Source of the DNA: JAHECQ01 sp047638695
GTDB lineage: Bacteria; Actinomycetota; Acidimicrobiia; Acidimicrobiales; SZUA-35
Direction: 5' to 3'
Assembly: GCA_047638695.1 (NCBI GenBank)
Contig: JBLINY010000003.1
Location: 1-64,000, forward strand
DNA length: 64,000 nt
Under the pieces are notes generated by a model. It was not told the DNA's origin. It saw only the letters and a program-made list of their open reading frames with translations, and made no database searches. Shown here one piece after another: positions 1-9,617 of this stretch; position 1 is the stretch's first letter, and each line of letters begins with the position of its first letter. The position numbers and the translations under genes were made by a program.

Positions 1-376
1 GCTTCTTGAGCCACCGCGAGGAAGTCGCGAGCGCCAATCTCTTCGTCACCACGAGTGCGCCGGACCGAATTCAATGCGGTACGCAGGAAGTACATGTTGT
101 TCACGCCCGGGATCTCAACCGGATACTGGAAACCCATAAAGACACCGGCAGCAGCGCGATCCTCTGGGACCATCTCGAGCAAATCCACGCCTTCAAGGGT
201 GACGGTGCCGCCAATCTCGTAGCCATCACGACCAGCGAGCGCGTGTGCGAAGGTGCTCTTGCCAGACCCGTTCGGGCCCATGATGGCGTGGACCTCACCG
301 GCACCGACATCGAGGTTGAGCCCCTTGAGTATCGGGGTGTCCCCGATCGAGACGGTCAGATTCTCCACGTGCAGCA

Positions 377-377
<1 letters not shown>
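1..377 (-). CDS. sufC: SufC, Fe-S cluster assembly ATPase (3' part beyond window)
   Basis: ABC-type ATPase of the SUF iron-sulfur cluster assembly complex; it partners SufB in the cytoplasm. About 125 N-terminal residues are visible. The Walker A motif GPNGSGKST lies at about residues 34-42, preceded by the usual SufC opening (MLHVENLTVSIGDTPILKGL). The ATG at 377-375 overlaps the sufB stop by one base (TGATG), so translation is coupled to sufB. The gene runs off the left edge; the Q-loop, signature and Walker B are not visible. Certain as to family. Confidence 0.93.
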
Positions 378-1819
<1,442 letters not shown>

Positions 1820-1920
1820 TCGCGTATCCCTTCCTGTGCTGGCAACGACCTGGGACAGATCGCTGATGTCGATTTCGTCGTGCGAATCGAGCCTGTTTGG
1901 CCCGCGGCTAGCCGGTTGCC

Positions 1921-2283
1921 TTAGCTGAATGACTTCCCGCAGCCGCAACTGCTCTGAGCGTTCGGATTGTCGATGCTGAACCCGGCATCTTGTAGGCCAT
2001 CGCGGTAGTTCAATGTGGCGCCAACCAGATGGGGGGCACTCTCTGAGTCCACCCGGACCGTGACCGATCCAACGGTGGTCACATGATCGCTCGAGCTTGT
2101 CTCGGTATCGAAGAACATCTCGTAGGAGAAGCCCGAACATCCGCCGGCCCGCACGGCCACTCTGAGACCAAGCCCCTCTTCACCCTCTTCGGCCAGCAGC
2201 AGGGCAACTTTGGCGATAGCCGTATCGCTGAGAACGATCAGTGGTTTGGCGGTTTCTTGAGCGGGTTGTTCCGTCGTTGTCAT
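1921..2283 (-). CDS. A-type Fe-S carrier (IscA/ErpA/SufA family)
   Basis: 120-residue A-type carrier that delivers Fe-S clusters from the SUF scaffold to apoproteins. The three ligand cysteines are present: C49 in RAGGCSGF and C113/C115 in the C-terminal SCGCGKSF. The start at 2283 is chosen over a frame-open ATG at 2310 because AGGAGA sits about 10 bases before it, and residues before it are unlike the family. It is the first gene of the leftward suf set, divergent from sufR, so it is probably under SufR control. The exact paralogue name (ErpA or SufA) cannot be decided from sequence alone. Confidence 0.92.
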   Translation of the reverse strand: MTTTEQPAQETAKPLIVLSDTAIAKVALLLAEEGEEGLGLRVAVRAGGCSGFSYEMFFDTETSSSDHVTTVGSVTVRVDSESAPHLVGATLNYRDGLQDAGFSIDNPNAQSSCGCGKSFS

Positions 2284-2395
2284 TCGCTGGTCTCCTAGGT
2301 CTTCTCGCACCGGTCTCCTCGCACCTGATGGTCAGTCCATCGTCCATGCCGAAGAACGCGTCTGGATACCGCAAAGGTTAGCAGCGTTTCGGCAG

Positions 2396-2408
2396 TTGCA
2401 ATTTGCAA
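2396..2408. promoter_or_regulatory. Candidate SufR operator (TTGCAA-T-TTGCAA)
   Basis: Two copies of the self-complementary hexamer TTGCAA separated by one T form a 13-bp near-palindrome in the 162-bp divergent region between the A-type carrier gene and sufR. It is the clearest dyad in that region and lies upstream of both genes. Assignment to SufR is inference from position only. Confidence 0.35.
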
Positions 2409-2430
2409 AACTTCGCTAAGTCAGCGTCAG

Positions 2431-2446
2431 TGCTACAGTCAACCAA
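2431..2446 (+). promoter_or_regulatory. Putative extended -10 giving a leaderless sufR transcript
   Basis: TGCTACAGT (2431-2439) matches an extended -10 box (TGn TAnnnT). A start point 6-7 bases further would fall on or next to the sufR ATG at 2446, and there is no ribosome site before that ATG. Leaderless mRNAs are common in actinobacteria. No convincing -35 box is seen. Confidence 0.35.
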
Positions 2447-3084
2447 TGGCCACAATAGGCGTCGCGCCCTCCGCAACTCAACGCCGAGTTCTCGTCGCCC
2501 TGAAACGACGTGGTGAAGCGACCGCCGAAGAACTTGCCATCGCTCTCGATATCTCCTCCAGCGCCGTTCGGCAACACCTCAGCTCGCTCCGGTCCGCCGG
2601 GTTCATCGTCGCCCGGCAGGAGCGTGGAAATACCGGCCGACCTGCCGATCGATACCACGCTACCGACCTCACTGAAACGTTGTTTGTCACCACCGACAGC
2701 ACGCTTTCGCTCGAACTCCTCGAACACATCGAAGAAGAGGACCCCGAACTCGTGACTCGGGTTTTCGAACGCCGCCGCCATCGTCTCGTCGAGGACGCAA
2801 GAGACAAGCTGCAGGGCAAACCAATCGACGAGCGGGTTGCCGTCCTGGCAGAGCTACTCGACGACCAGGGTTATCTCGCCGACTCCGACAAGCTGACCGA
2901 TAACCACTTCCGAATCAACCTTCATAGTTGCGCCCTCTGGGCCGTCGCCACCCGGTTCCAGCAGGCCTGCACGGGCGAACTGAACTTCATCCGCGACCTC
3001 ATCCCGGACGCGACGGTCGAACGGGTCACCCACAAGACAGACGGCGCCCACACCTGCGCCTACGAGATCACCGTTGATGACTAA
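2446..3084 (+). CDS. sufR: SufR, Fe-S-sensing transcriptional repressor of suf genes
   Basis: 212-residue regulator. Residues about 10-65 form a winged helix-turn-helix of the ArsR/DeoR type (TAEELAIALDISSSAVRQHL, then the wing GRPADRYHAT). The C-terminal part carries C162, C175 and C204, spaced C-x12-C-x28-C. Known SufR proteins use C-x12-C-x13-C-x14-C to bind a cluster; here the first, second and last are kept and the third position is Ala. It is divergent from the suf genes it is expected to repress. The last bases overlap menG. Function is firm from family plus context. Confidence 0.9.
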   Translation: MATIGVAPSATQRRVLVALKRRGEATAEELAIALDISSSAVRQHLSSLRSAGFIVARQERGNTGRPADRYHATDLTETLFVTTDSTLSLELLEHIEEEDPELVTRVFERRRHRLVEDARDKLQGKPIDERVAVLAELLDDQGYLADSDKLTDNHFRINLHSCALWAVATRFQQACTGELNFIRDLIPDATVERVTHKTDGAHTCAYEITVDD

Positions 3085-3796
3085 GGCCGTGTCGCCTGAC
3101 GCAATGCCAACCGACCGCCTACTCGAGGGAGACGAGAAGCGCGACGCGGTGCAGCAAATGTTCGACACGATCGCGCCCCGTTACGACCTCGTGAATCGAG
3201 TCATGACATTCCGGCTCGATGTGGGCATCCGACGCAAGACGCTGAAGTCGCTCGCCCTCCACCCCGGATCGACCGTGCTCGATCTAGCGTGCGGCACTGG
3301 CGACTTCGTGAAGGCGCTGGGAAAGGGCGGCCACACGGCAATCGGGGTCGACTTGTCCTACGGAATGATGGCGGCCTCCACCGTCGATGGTTCCTTCGTC
3401 CAGGGCGACCTTCTGGCGCTCCCCATGGCCGACAACTCGGTCGATGCCGCTGTCTGTGGCTATGCCCTCAGAAACTTGGTGGCGCTACCACCCTTCTTCG
3501 CTGAGCTGGCCCGAGTCGTGCGGCCCGGTGGTCGCATTGCCCTGGTCGATGTTTCGGCCCCCGAGAACGGGCTGCTCAAGATGGGATACAACATCCACTT
3601 CAACAGGATCGTGCCGTTCATCGGCGGACTCCTTTCTGACAAGAGTGCCTACGCCTACCTCCCACGATCGGTGTCGTATCTTCCTGAGCCGGCCGAGATG
3701 GTTGCCATGATGACCGAGGCCGGACTGACAAACGGCAACCGCCGCCAACTGACCCTCGGCATCGCCCAGCTGCTCACCGCAGCTGTCCCCTCCTAG
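3077..3796 (+). CDS. menG: Demethylmenaquinone methyltransferase (MenG/UbiE)
   Basis: SAM-dependent methyltransferase that makes menaquinone from demethylmenaquinone. About 239 residues. Motif I VLDLACGTGDF and the UbiE-type N-terminus (QQMFDTIAPRYDLVNRVMTF) are clear, followed by the family stretch CGYALRNL and GGRIALVDVS. The ATG at 3077 overlaps the 3' end of sufR (ATGACTAA); a TTG at 3074 and an ATG at 3104 are alternatives. It is coupled to sufR, an odd pairing with no obvious functional reason. It ends 10 bases from the convergent namZ-like gene. Confidence 0.92.
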   Translation: MTKAVSPDAMPTDRLLEGDEKRDAVQQMFDTIAPRYDLVNRVMTFRLDVGIRRKTLKSLALHPGSTVLDLACGTGDFVKALGKGGHTAIGVDLSYGMMAASTVDGSFVQGDLLALPMADNSVDAAVCGYALRNLVALPPFFAELARVVRPGGRIALVDVSAPENGLLKMGYNIHFNRIVPFIGGLLSDKSAYAYLPRSVSYLPEPAEMVAMMTEAGLTNGNRRQLTLGIAQLLTAAVPS

Positions 3797-3806
3797 CCCG
3801 GCTCGA

Positions 3807-5189
3807 TCAATATCGAAGATACGGCTGACGAACAGCTTCGAACACCCTCACGTCGTCGGCCCACGAATCAATGATCTCGCCGGCCGAGGCTCCCGCTCGA
3901 AGCTGACTGAGCAACCGGAAGGTTCCGGCTAGCAGATTGAACATGGCGGACCGGTCGACGATCGGTCCCGCGCCTTGGTCGATGGCGTGGTCTCTGAAGG
4001 CGACGAGTACGTGCACACCGGTCTCGACCGGTCGGAATGCATCAACATCGGTAATGCGATACCGAATCCCTTCCAACTCGATGCCAGCAGACCGTGGGTT
4101 GGGGGCCAGGGCCGAGTCTGGGGTGAAGACAAGCGGATCGAAGACAACACCGGGAAGGTCCAGACCATTGAGCCGGCTCGCAACCGCTTCCCCATCGACC
4201 CATGCGGCGCCGATCGTGGTGAATGGATGACTCGTCCCCTTGCCATAGCTCAGCACCGTCGTCTCGAACAGCACGGTGCCGGAATAGACAAGAGCGGCTT
4301 CGAAAGTCGGCAACCCGGGACTAGGTGCAAGCCAGGCAAGGTCAGTTGCCGGCCAGCGGTCGCCGCGTTGCCAGCCTTCGAGCTCGACGACGCGCAGGTC
4401 TAGGTCGGCAAGGCCGTCAAACCAACCTTCGCTCTTGATGGCAGTCGCCAACTCGCCGGCCGTCATCCCGTAGGCCGAGGTGATTGGGTATTGGGAGACG
4501 AACGAGGCCTGGTTTTCGTCACGCCGGAACCCGGCCACCGTCATGCCACCCAGAGGATCGGGACGATCGAGGACAACAAACTGGACGTGGGCCCGAGCGG
4601 CTGCCTGCATAGCCAGCCCCATGGTCGAGATATAGGTGTAGAAACGAGTCCCGACGTCTTGCAAGTCGTACACAAGGACGTCGACGTCACCGAGCATGGC
4701 GGGGGTTGGTGCGCGGGTTGCTCCGTACAGACTGAAGACGGGGACCCCGGTCGAGCCGTCAACGCTGTCGCCGACCGCCTCACCGGCGTCGGCACTGCCC
4801 CGCACACCATGCTCGGGGGCAAACACTGCGGCCAGCTCAACCACAGGGCTGTCGGCAACGAGGTCAATCAGGTGATCGTCTCCCACCATCGACACCTGGT
4901 TCACAATCAATCCCAACCGTTGGCCGGCTAACGATCGGAAGTCCTGGGCCACCAACACCGCAGCCCCGGTGAGCACGGGTGCCGGCAACGATTCGGTGGA
5001 TGTTGTCGTCGGTGTAGCTTCGACAACCGACGCTGGCGCGGTGGGTGCTGAGATGGCTGCTGGAGTGGTTGGTGCGACCGACGTTGGCGCCGCGGTCACC
5101 GAAGCGCCAGCCGACACCGGTGGCTCGCTGACCTCGCGACACGAAGCGCCCACGAGCCCGACGAGAAGGAGAACCACGACCGCTCGCAC
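3807..5189 (-). CDS. DUF1343 lipoprotein, NamZ-like exo-beta-N-acetylmuramidase
   Basis: Probably removes terminal N-acetylmuramic acid from peptidoglycan fragments outside the membrane, as shown for NamZ of this family. A GTG start at 5189 gives a short signal peptide (RAVVVLLLVGLVGAS) ending in a possible lipobox Cys at residue 17, then a Ser/Thr/Ala/Pro-rich linker to about residue 75, then the catalytic domain. Family motifs seen: GLIVNQVS, FAPEHGVRG, VYDLQDVGTRFYTYI and LDRPDPLGG. About 460 residues. The start codon is uncertain, with no clear ribosome site. It starts 15 bases after the stop of the damaged citrate synthase gene. Confidence 0.82.
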   Translation of the reverse strand: MRAVVVLLLVGLVGASCREVSEPPVSAGASVTAAPTSVAPTTPAAISAPTAPASVVEATPTTTSTESLPAPVLTGAAVLVAQDFRSLAGQRLGLIVNQVSMVGDDHLIDLVADSPVVELAAVFAPEHGVRGSADAGEAVGDSVDGSTGVPVFSLYGATRAPTPAMLGDVDVLVYDLQDVGTRFYTYISTMGLAMQAAARAHVQFVVLDRPDPLGGMTVAGFRRDENQASFVSQYPITSAYGMTAGELATAIKSEGWFDGLADLDLRVVELEGWQRGDRWPATDLAWLAPSPGLPTFEAALVYSGTVLFETTVLSYGKGTSHPFTTIGAAWVDGEAVASRLNGLDLPGVVFDPLVFTPDSALAPNPRSAGIELEGIRYRITDVDAFRPVETGVHVLVAFRDHAIDQGAGPIVDRSAMFNLLAGTFRLLSQLRAGASAGEIIDSWADDVRVFEAVRQPYLRY

Positions 5190-5203
5190 GGCCCGAGCGT
5201 AGA

Positions 5204-6117
5204 TCAGGCCCGCTGAGGTTCGGGACCGATGTAGCGGGCTGCCGGCCGCATGATCTTGTTGTTCGCTGCCTGCTCGAGCACGTGTGCCGACCAACCAAGA
5301 ACCCGGCTGACGGTGAAACACGAGGTGAAGGCCTCGGCCGGTACGCCGGCGAGGTGCAAGGCAACGCCAGCGTAATACTCGACGTTCGTGACGATCAGGG
5401 CGTCGGGCCGGTGCCGACGCAGCTCGGCCAGGATCCGTCGTTCGATCTCAACCGCTCGCCCAACCAGATCTACCCCCACGCCCTCGGCGGCCAATAATTC
5501 GGCCATCTCTCGCATCAGAACAGAGCGCGGATCGCCCGAGCGATAAACGGCGTGCCCGAAACCCATGATCTTGTCACCAGCAGCCAGTCGGCCGCGTGGC
5601 CGGCATCAGGGTTGACCTGGGGGACCGAAGCCCCAGTTCGGGTCGCTCGCACAACCGCCAACACCGTTGGGACTGCGGCCGCTACTCGTTGGACGTCGGC
5701 GAGCCTCTCGTCGGGGCTCAAATCAATCGTCGGTTGCGCCGCCGGCAACAGCAGCCCGATAGCGGCTTGGAGAACAAGGTGCGGAGGATCAATGCACTCG
5801 GCCAACCGGGCGACGAGTTCGAGGGTGGCGGGGTCGACCACTCGGGCCCGGCCCACAGATGCTCGAAAAACGTTCAGTTGGGTGGCATCAGGAAGGTCGC
5901 CGTGCAACAACAGGTGCCAGATCGACTCCACCGATTCGGTTCGGGCCAATTCGGTCGCGTCACGGTGCCGGTAGTGAAGGAACCCTTCGTTACCGCGTAC
6001 GGAGCCGATCGTGGTGTCGGCCACTGCAAGACCTTTGAGACCGGGTGGAGCAACCAGCTCGCCGGGAGAGGGAGAGGGCGCTTGAGAGGGAGAGGGCGCT
6101 TGAGCAGGAACGGTCAT
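5204..6117 (-). pseudogene. Citrate synthase, internal out-of-frame deletion
   Basis: The N-terminal part reads in one frame from ATG 6117 through TRTGASVPQVNPDAGHAADWLL. The C-terminal part reads in another frame from AGDKIMGFGHAVYRSGDPRS to the stop at 5204. At the junction, about 5570-5595, the roughly 80-100 residues that normally carry the ADHG helix (first catalytic His) and the GPLHGG region are missing, and the frame shifts. The second active-site His (GFGHAVY) remains; the usual Asp position is Glu (NVEYYAG). About 300 codons remain against 370-390 in the family. A real deletion or an assembly collapse would look the same. It is divergent from the intact HTH-citrate synthase; such paired genes are known in Streptomyces. 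Confidence 0.85.
6071..6104. repeat. Tandem 18-bp duplication in citrate synthase N-terminus
   Basis: GGAGAGGGCGCTTGAG occurs at 6071-6086 and 6089-6104, an 18-bp period. On the minus strand it encodes the repeated Ala-Pro-Ser-Pro-Ser-Gln stretch at the start of the citrate synthase pseudogene. Confidence 0.85.
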
Positions 6118-6140
6118 GGTTCGAGTCTCACGTCCTGTCT

Positions 6141-6177
6141 GATCTGTCAATATTGATTCAATCAACATTGACAGATC
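6141..6177. promoter_or_regulatory. 37-bp near-perfect palindrome, operator candidate
   Basis: Two 18-bp arms (6141-6158 and 6160-6177) around a central C at 6159 are complementary except at one position (6152). The arms begin GATCTGTCAAT and end ATTGACAGATC. The element fills the gap between the divergent citrate synthase genes, ending 4 bases before the ATG at 6182. Each arm contains an outward-facing TTGACA. The neighbouring gene product carries a DNA-binding domain, so autoregulation through this site is the simplest reading. This is inference from position and symmetry. Confidence 0.75.
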
Positions 6178-6181
6178 AACT

Positions 6182-7384
6182 ATGTTGGTCGAGATGACGC
6201 AGGACGATCTGCTGACGGCCGCCGAGGCAGCGGCCAGACTGGGGGTAAAACGCCAAACCCTTTACGCCTATGTCAGTCGCGGGTTGCTCGATCGCACGGT
6301 TGACCTTGATGGCCGCTCGAGTCGCTTCGACCCTGTGCAGGTCGATGGGCTGCGTCAGCAGCATCGTCGGCAGGCAAAAGGCGAAGTCTCGTCAACGATC
6401 TCGTCGTCCATTACCAAGATCGACGAGTCCGGACACAGCTATCGGGGTGAGTCGGTGCTCGACTTGGCTGCCGCCGACACCGACTTCGAACACGTTGCCG
6501 ATCTGCTTTGGGACACCGAACCGGTAGCCGCCGACGAATGGGAGCTCGGACTCGACGACACCAGCCACATCCGTACCGCTCAGAGCGCTTTGAGCGAGGG
6601 CACCCGAGCGCTCGACCGCCTACGAGTGACCGTCGCCGTTCTGTCGGCCAGCGACCCGCTGCGCAACGATTTGGCGCCCGAGGCCTTCGCCAGTTGCGGG
6701 CGTCGCATTCTCGCCGGAATGGTCGCCGGGCTCCCCAAGCTGCACCTCGGTCCGCGGAATCGCTTGGCCGACCAACTGTGGTTGGCGCTTGTTGACCAGC
6801 CAGGAACCGCCGCCCAACGCCAAGCCCTCAACACCGCGTTGGTACTTTTGGCCGACCATGGCCTCGCCAGTTCGACCTTTGCTGTTCGGGTCGCAGCATC
6901 AGTTCGCGCCGACCCATACTCGATTGTCTCGACCGGACTCGGTGCATTCGGCGGAGCGTTGCACGGTGTCGCCAGCAGTGGCGTGCATCGACTGTTGCAG
7001 CGAGCAGAAGAAGTGGGGCCTGAGGCGACGTTCGGTGAGGAGCTTTCGGCTGGTCGGCATCTCGCTGGCGTTGGTCATGCCGTGTACACCTACGAGGATC
7101 CTCGGGAGCTAGCGCTATTGGAGGAACTGCGGATTGGCTGGGCCGACGACCCACGACTCGACCTGGCCCTCGATCTTCGCCAGCTGGTCATGACCCGTGT
7201 TCCTCAGCCGGTCAACATCGACTTCGCTCTCGGCATGCTCACCTGGTTGGCCGACATCGAGTCGACCGGTACCGAGATCTTTGCCATCGCCCGCACGGCC
7301 GGCTGGCTAGCCCACGCCATCGAGGAGCTCAATGAAGAGCCCCTGCGCTTTCGACCGGTCGCCCGCTACGTGGGGCCAGCCTGA
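6182..7384 (+). CDS. Citrate synthase with N-terminal MerR/excisionase-type HTH
   Basis: 400 residues. Residues about 11-60 form a helix-turn-helix of the excisionase/MerR kind (LTAAEAAARLGVKRQTLYAY, SRGLLDR), found on some actinobacterial citrate synthase-like proteins. Residues about 85-395 are citrate synthase, with the catalytic set H226 (LLADHGLASSTF), H299 (GVGHAVYTYEDPR) and D347 (NIDFAL). It may make citrate or 2-methylcitrate; sequence does not decide. ATG 6182 or ATG 6194 could be the start, neither with a clear ribosome site. It is the only intact citrate synthase in the window, and it sits next to a large palindrome. The stop overlaps the gluQ start (TGATG). Confidence 0.9.
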   Translation: MLVEMTQDDLLTAAEAAARLGVKRQTLYAYVSRGLLDRTVDLDGRSSRFDPVQVDGLRQQHRRQAKGEVSSTISSSITKIDESGHSYRGESVLDLAAADTDFEHVADLLWDTEPVAADEWELGLDDTSHIRTAQSALSEGTRALDRLRVTVAVLSASDPLRNDLAPEAFASCGRRILAGMVAGLPKLHLGPRNRLADQLWLALVDQPGTAAQRQALNTALVLLADHGLASSTFAVRVAASVRADPYSIVSTGLGAFGGALHGVASSGVHRLLQRAEEVGPEATFGEELSAGRHLAGVGHAVYTYEDPRELALLEELRIGWADDPRLDLALDLRQLVMTRVPQPVNIDFALGMLTWLADIESTGTEIFAIARTAGWLAHAIEELNEEPLRFRPVARYVGPA

Positions 7385-8310
7385 TGCCATCCGGTCGCTT
7401 TGCCCCGAGCCCAACCGGTCGCCTCCACCTCGGCAATCTACGGACGGCTCTGGTGGCCTGGCTGTTCGCTCGCTCCGATGGCTCGGCGTTTCTGTTGCGG
7501 ATGGAAGATCTCGACCAGGCGGCAGTTCGGGCCGAGCACTATCAAACGCAGGCCAACGATCTTGCCGCGCTCGGGCTGCACTGGGATGGCGATCCGATTC
7601 GTCAGACCGAGCGGCTCGAGCTTTACAACGACGCAACCAGGCAGCTCACCGACGCCGGACTCACCTACCCCTGCTACTGCTCGAGGCGCGAGATTCGCGA
7701 AGCAACACAGGCCCCAAACGGGCCGTGGAGCCACGGCCAATACCCCGGCACGTGCCGCACACTTACCGCAGCCCACCGAGCCGAACATGAACGATCCGGC
7801 CGGCCATCAGCGCTGCGCCTGCTCGGCCGCTCCGACACCATTGCCTTCGACGATCTGCTCTGTGGACCTACCAGCGGTTTGGTTGACGACGCCGTGATCC
7901 GTCGCAATGACGGCACTCCGGCCTACAACCTCGTCGTCATGATCGATGACGACGACGCCGGCATCGAGTTGGTTGTGCGGGCCGACGACCTACTTGACTC
8001 CACGCCCCGCCAGATCCACATTTGCCGCCAGTTGGGGTTACGTGCGCCAGCCTTCGCCCATGTGCCGCTCGTGCTGGCGCCGGGCGGTGACCGATTGGCA
8101 AAACGCGACGGATCGGTGACGCTGGCCGACCGAATCGAGTTGGGCGAAACGCCGTCTGACGTGCTCGGCTACCTCGCCTACACGCTGGGCCTGGCCGAAA
8201 GTGGCGAGCCGGTTGTTGCCGCTGATCTCGTCGAACGGTTCGAGCCGTCGAGACTTCCGCGCACCCCGCTCGTACTCGATCCCGAAATCCTCGACCTAAC
8301 GCCTGAATAG
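7384..8310 (+). CDS. gluQ: Glutamyl-queuosine tRNA(Asp) synthetase
   Basis: 308-residue GluRS-like protein without an anticodon-binding domain; the family attaches Glu to queuosine in tRNA(Asp). Seen: the HIGH-like segment FAPSPTGRLHLGNLRTAL (6-23), the zinc site C97, C99, Y120, C124 (CYCSRRE and GQYPGTC), and the KMSKS counterpart LAKRDGSV (K240-G243). The short length and zinc pattern separate it from true GltX. It overlaps the citrate synthase stop by one base, so it is probably co-transcribed. Whether this organism makes queuosine cannot be seen here. Confidence 0.9.
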   Translation: MPSGRFAPSPTGRLHLGNLRTALVAWLFARSDGSAFLLRMEDLDQAAVRAEHYQTQANDLAALGLHWDGDPIRQTERLELYNDATRQLTDAGLTYPCYCSRREIREATQAPNGPWSHGQYPGTCRTLTAAHRAEHERSGRPSALRLLGRSDTIAFDDLLCGPTSGLVDDAVIRRNDGTPAYNLVVMIDDDDAGIELVVRADDLLDSTPRQIHICRQLGLRAPAFAHVPLVLAPGGDRLAKRDGSVTLADRIELGETPSDVLGYLAYTLGLAESGEPVVAADLVERFEPSRLPRTPLVLDPEILDLTPE

Positions 8311-8344
8311 CCACTACTCGCCGAGATCTTTACCCTCACGATCG

Positions 8345-9592
8345 CTAGAGCAGCAGCTCGGAAAGCGTGTAAATAACCAGTCCGGCCACACCACCGACGA
8401 TGGTGCCGTTGATGCGAATGAACTGGAGGTCACGACCAACTTGCAGCTCGAGTCGGTCGGCGGTCTCGTCGGCATCCCAGCGCTGCACCGTGTTCGCAAT
8501 GAGGCCGGACACCTCGCCCCGGAACTGCTCCGCGATATAGCCCGCAGCGTCGGTGACCCACGCATCTATGCGCGCTCGCAGCTCGGCGTCGGACTCCAAC
8601 GACTTTCCGGCGTCGCTGAGTGCCTGTTCCAGGCGTTGACGAAGCTCACTTTCGGGATCCTCAGATGCTTCGAGCATCCCGGTCTCGATGCGGCCCCATA
8701 ACGACGCCGACCAGGCACGCACCTCGGGATGGTGCAGCAACTCTTCCTTGAGGTCTTCGCCCCGGGCGATCAGTTCGGGGCTCGACTTCAACCGGTCAGA
8801 TAGTTCTCGAGTGCGGCCGTCGAGCTGCTCGCGCAGCGGATGCTGACGGTCGGAAGCGACCTCAGCCAAAAAGCGGGTCATCACATCGGAGATCTTGTCG
8901 AACACCACATCGTCGATGGTCTCGGGAACCCAACGCGGCGACTCGTTGTACAGCATCTCGCGAAGTCCAGCCTGGTTGTCTTCAAAGAATCGCTCGACCC
9001 CGTTGAGGGTGGCTTCAAGCAGCTGCTGGTGATAGCCGCCGTCAACCGCGACATCGATAGCCCGCCCGACGAATGGTGTCACCGGAATGTTCCGCACCTG
9101 ATTCTGCAAGACGTCTTCGAGGCCAGCCTGCACGGTGTCGTCGCGCAAAACTTCGGTGAGGCCTCTCATGACCGCGGCACTCTGTTCGCCGACCAGCCGT
9201 GCGTTCGCCGGCTCGGCCAACCAGCTACCCAGCTTCCGCCCCAGCTCAGCTTCGGCAAGCTGCTCATTGACGACCTCACGGGTTAGGAAGTTGTCGCGCA
9301 CAAAACCACCAAGACTCTCGCCAATCTGATCCTTGCGCTTCTTGATGATGGCGGTATGCGGGATGGGCAGACCCAGCGGGTGGCGGAACAACGCAGTGAC
9401 CGCGAACCAGTCGGCCAGCGCTCCGACCATTGCCGCTTCGGCAAACGCTCGCAGGTAACCCCAGCTGTCGTTATCGCCCTCCTTGATGCGGGCAAACACA
9501 TAAACGACAGAGGCGAGCACCAATAGCCCAGCAGCCACCATCTTCATTCGCTTCAGGTCAACGCGCCGCTGGGCGTCCGTCGGCTCGGTCAC
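8345..9592 (-). CDS. DUF445 family membrane protein
   Basis: About 415 residues. It has an N-terminal membrane helix (VAAGLLVLASVVYVFA), the family motif GYLRAFAEAAMVGALADWFAVTALF followed by RHPLGLPIPHTAII, a long soluble helical middle and a C-terminal helix (GTIVGGVAGLVIYTLSELLL). This is the DUF445/YjiN family, whose function is not known. GTG 9592 is taken as start because it lies after the stop of the upstream minus-strand gene (9618); the ribosome site is poor. It converges on gluQ with a 34-bp gap. Confidence 0.85.
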   Translation of the reverse strand: MTEPTDAQRRVDLKRMKMVAAGLLVLASVVYVFARIKEGDNDSWGYLRAFAEAAMVGALADWFAVTALFRHPLGLPIPHTAIIKKRKDQIGESLGGFVRDNFLTREVVNEQLAEAELGRKLGSWLAEPANARLVGEQSAAVMRGLTEVLRDDTVQAGLEDVLQNQVRNIPVTPFVGRAIDVAVDGGYHQQLLEATLNGVERFFEDNQAGLREMLYNESPRWVPETIDDVVFDKISDVMTRFLAEVASDRQHPLREQLDGRTRELSDRLKSSPELIARGEDLKEELLHHPEVRAWSASLWGRIETGMLEASEDPESELRQRLEQALSDAGKSLESDAELRARIDAWVTDAAGYIAEQFRGEVSGLIANTVQRWDADETADRLELQVGRDLQFIRINGTIVGGVAGLVIYTLSELLL

Positions 9593-9617
9593 CGTTGCGG
9601 GTCCGATTTGGGCGGCG

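Noticed and set aside
6145..6173. TTGACA in each arm of the palindrome as -35 boxes
   Set aside because: No -10 box at 16-18 bases on either side, and on the plus strand the start point would fall inside the citrate synthase gene.
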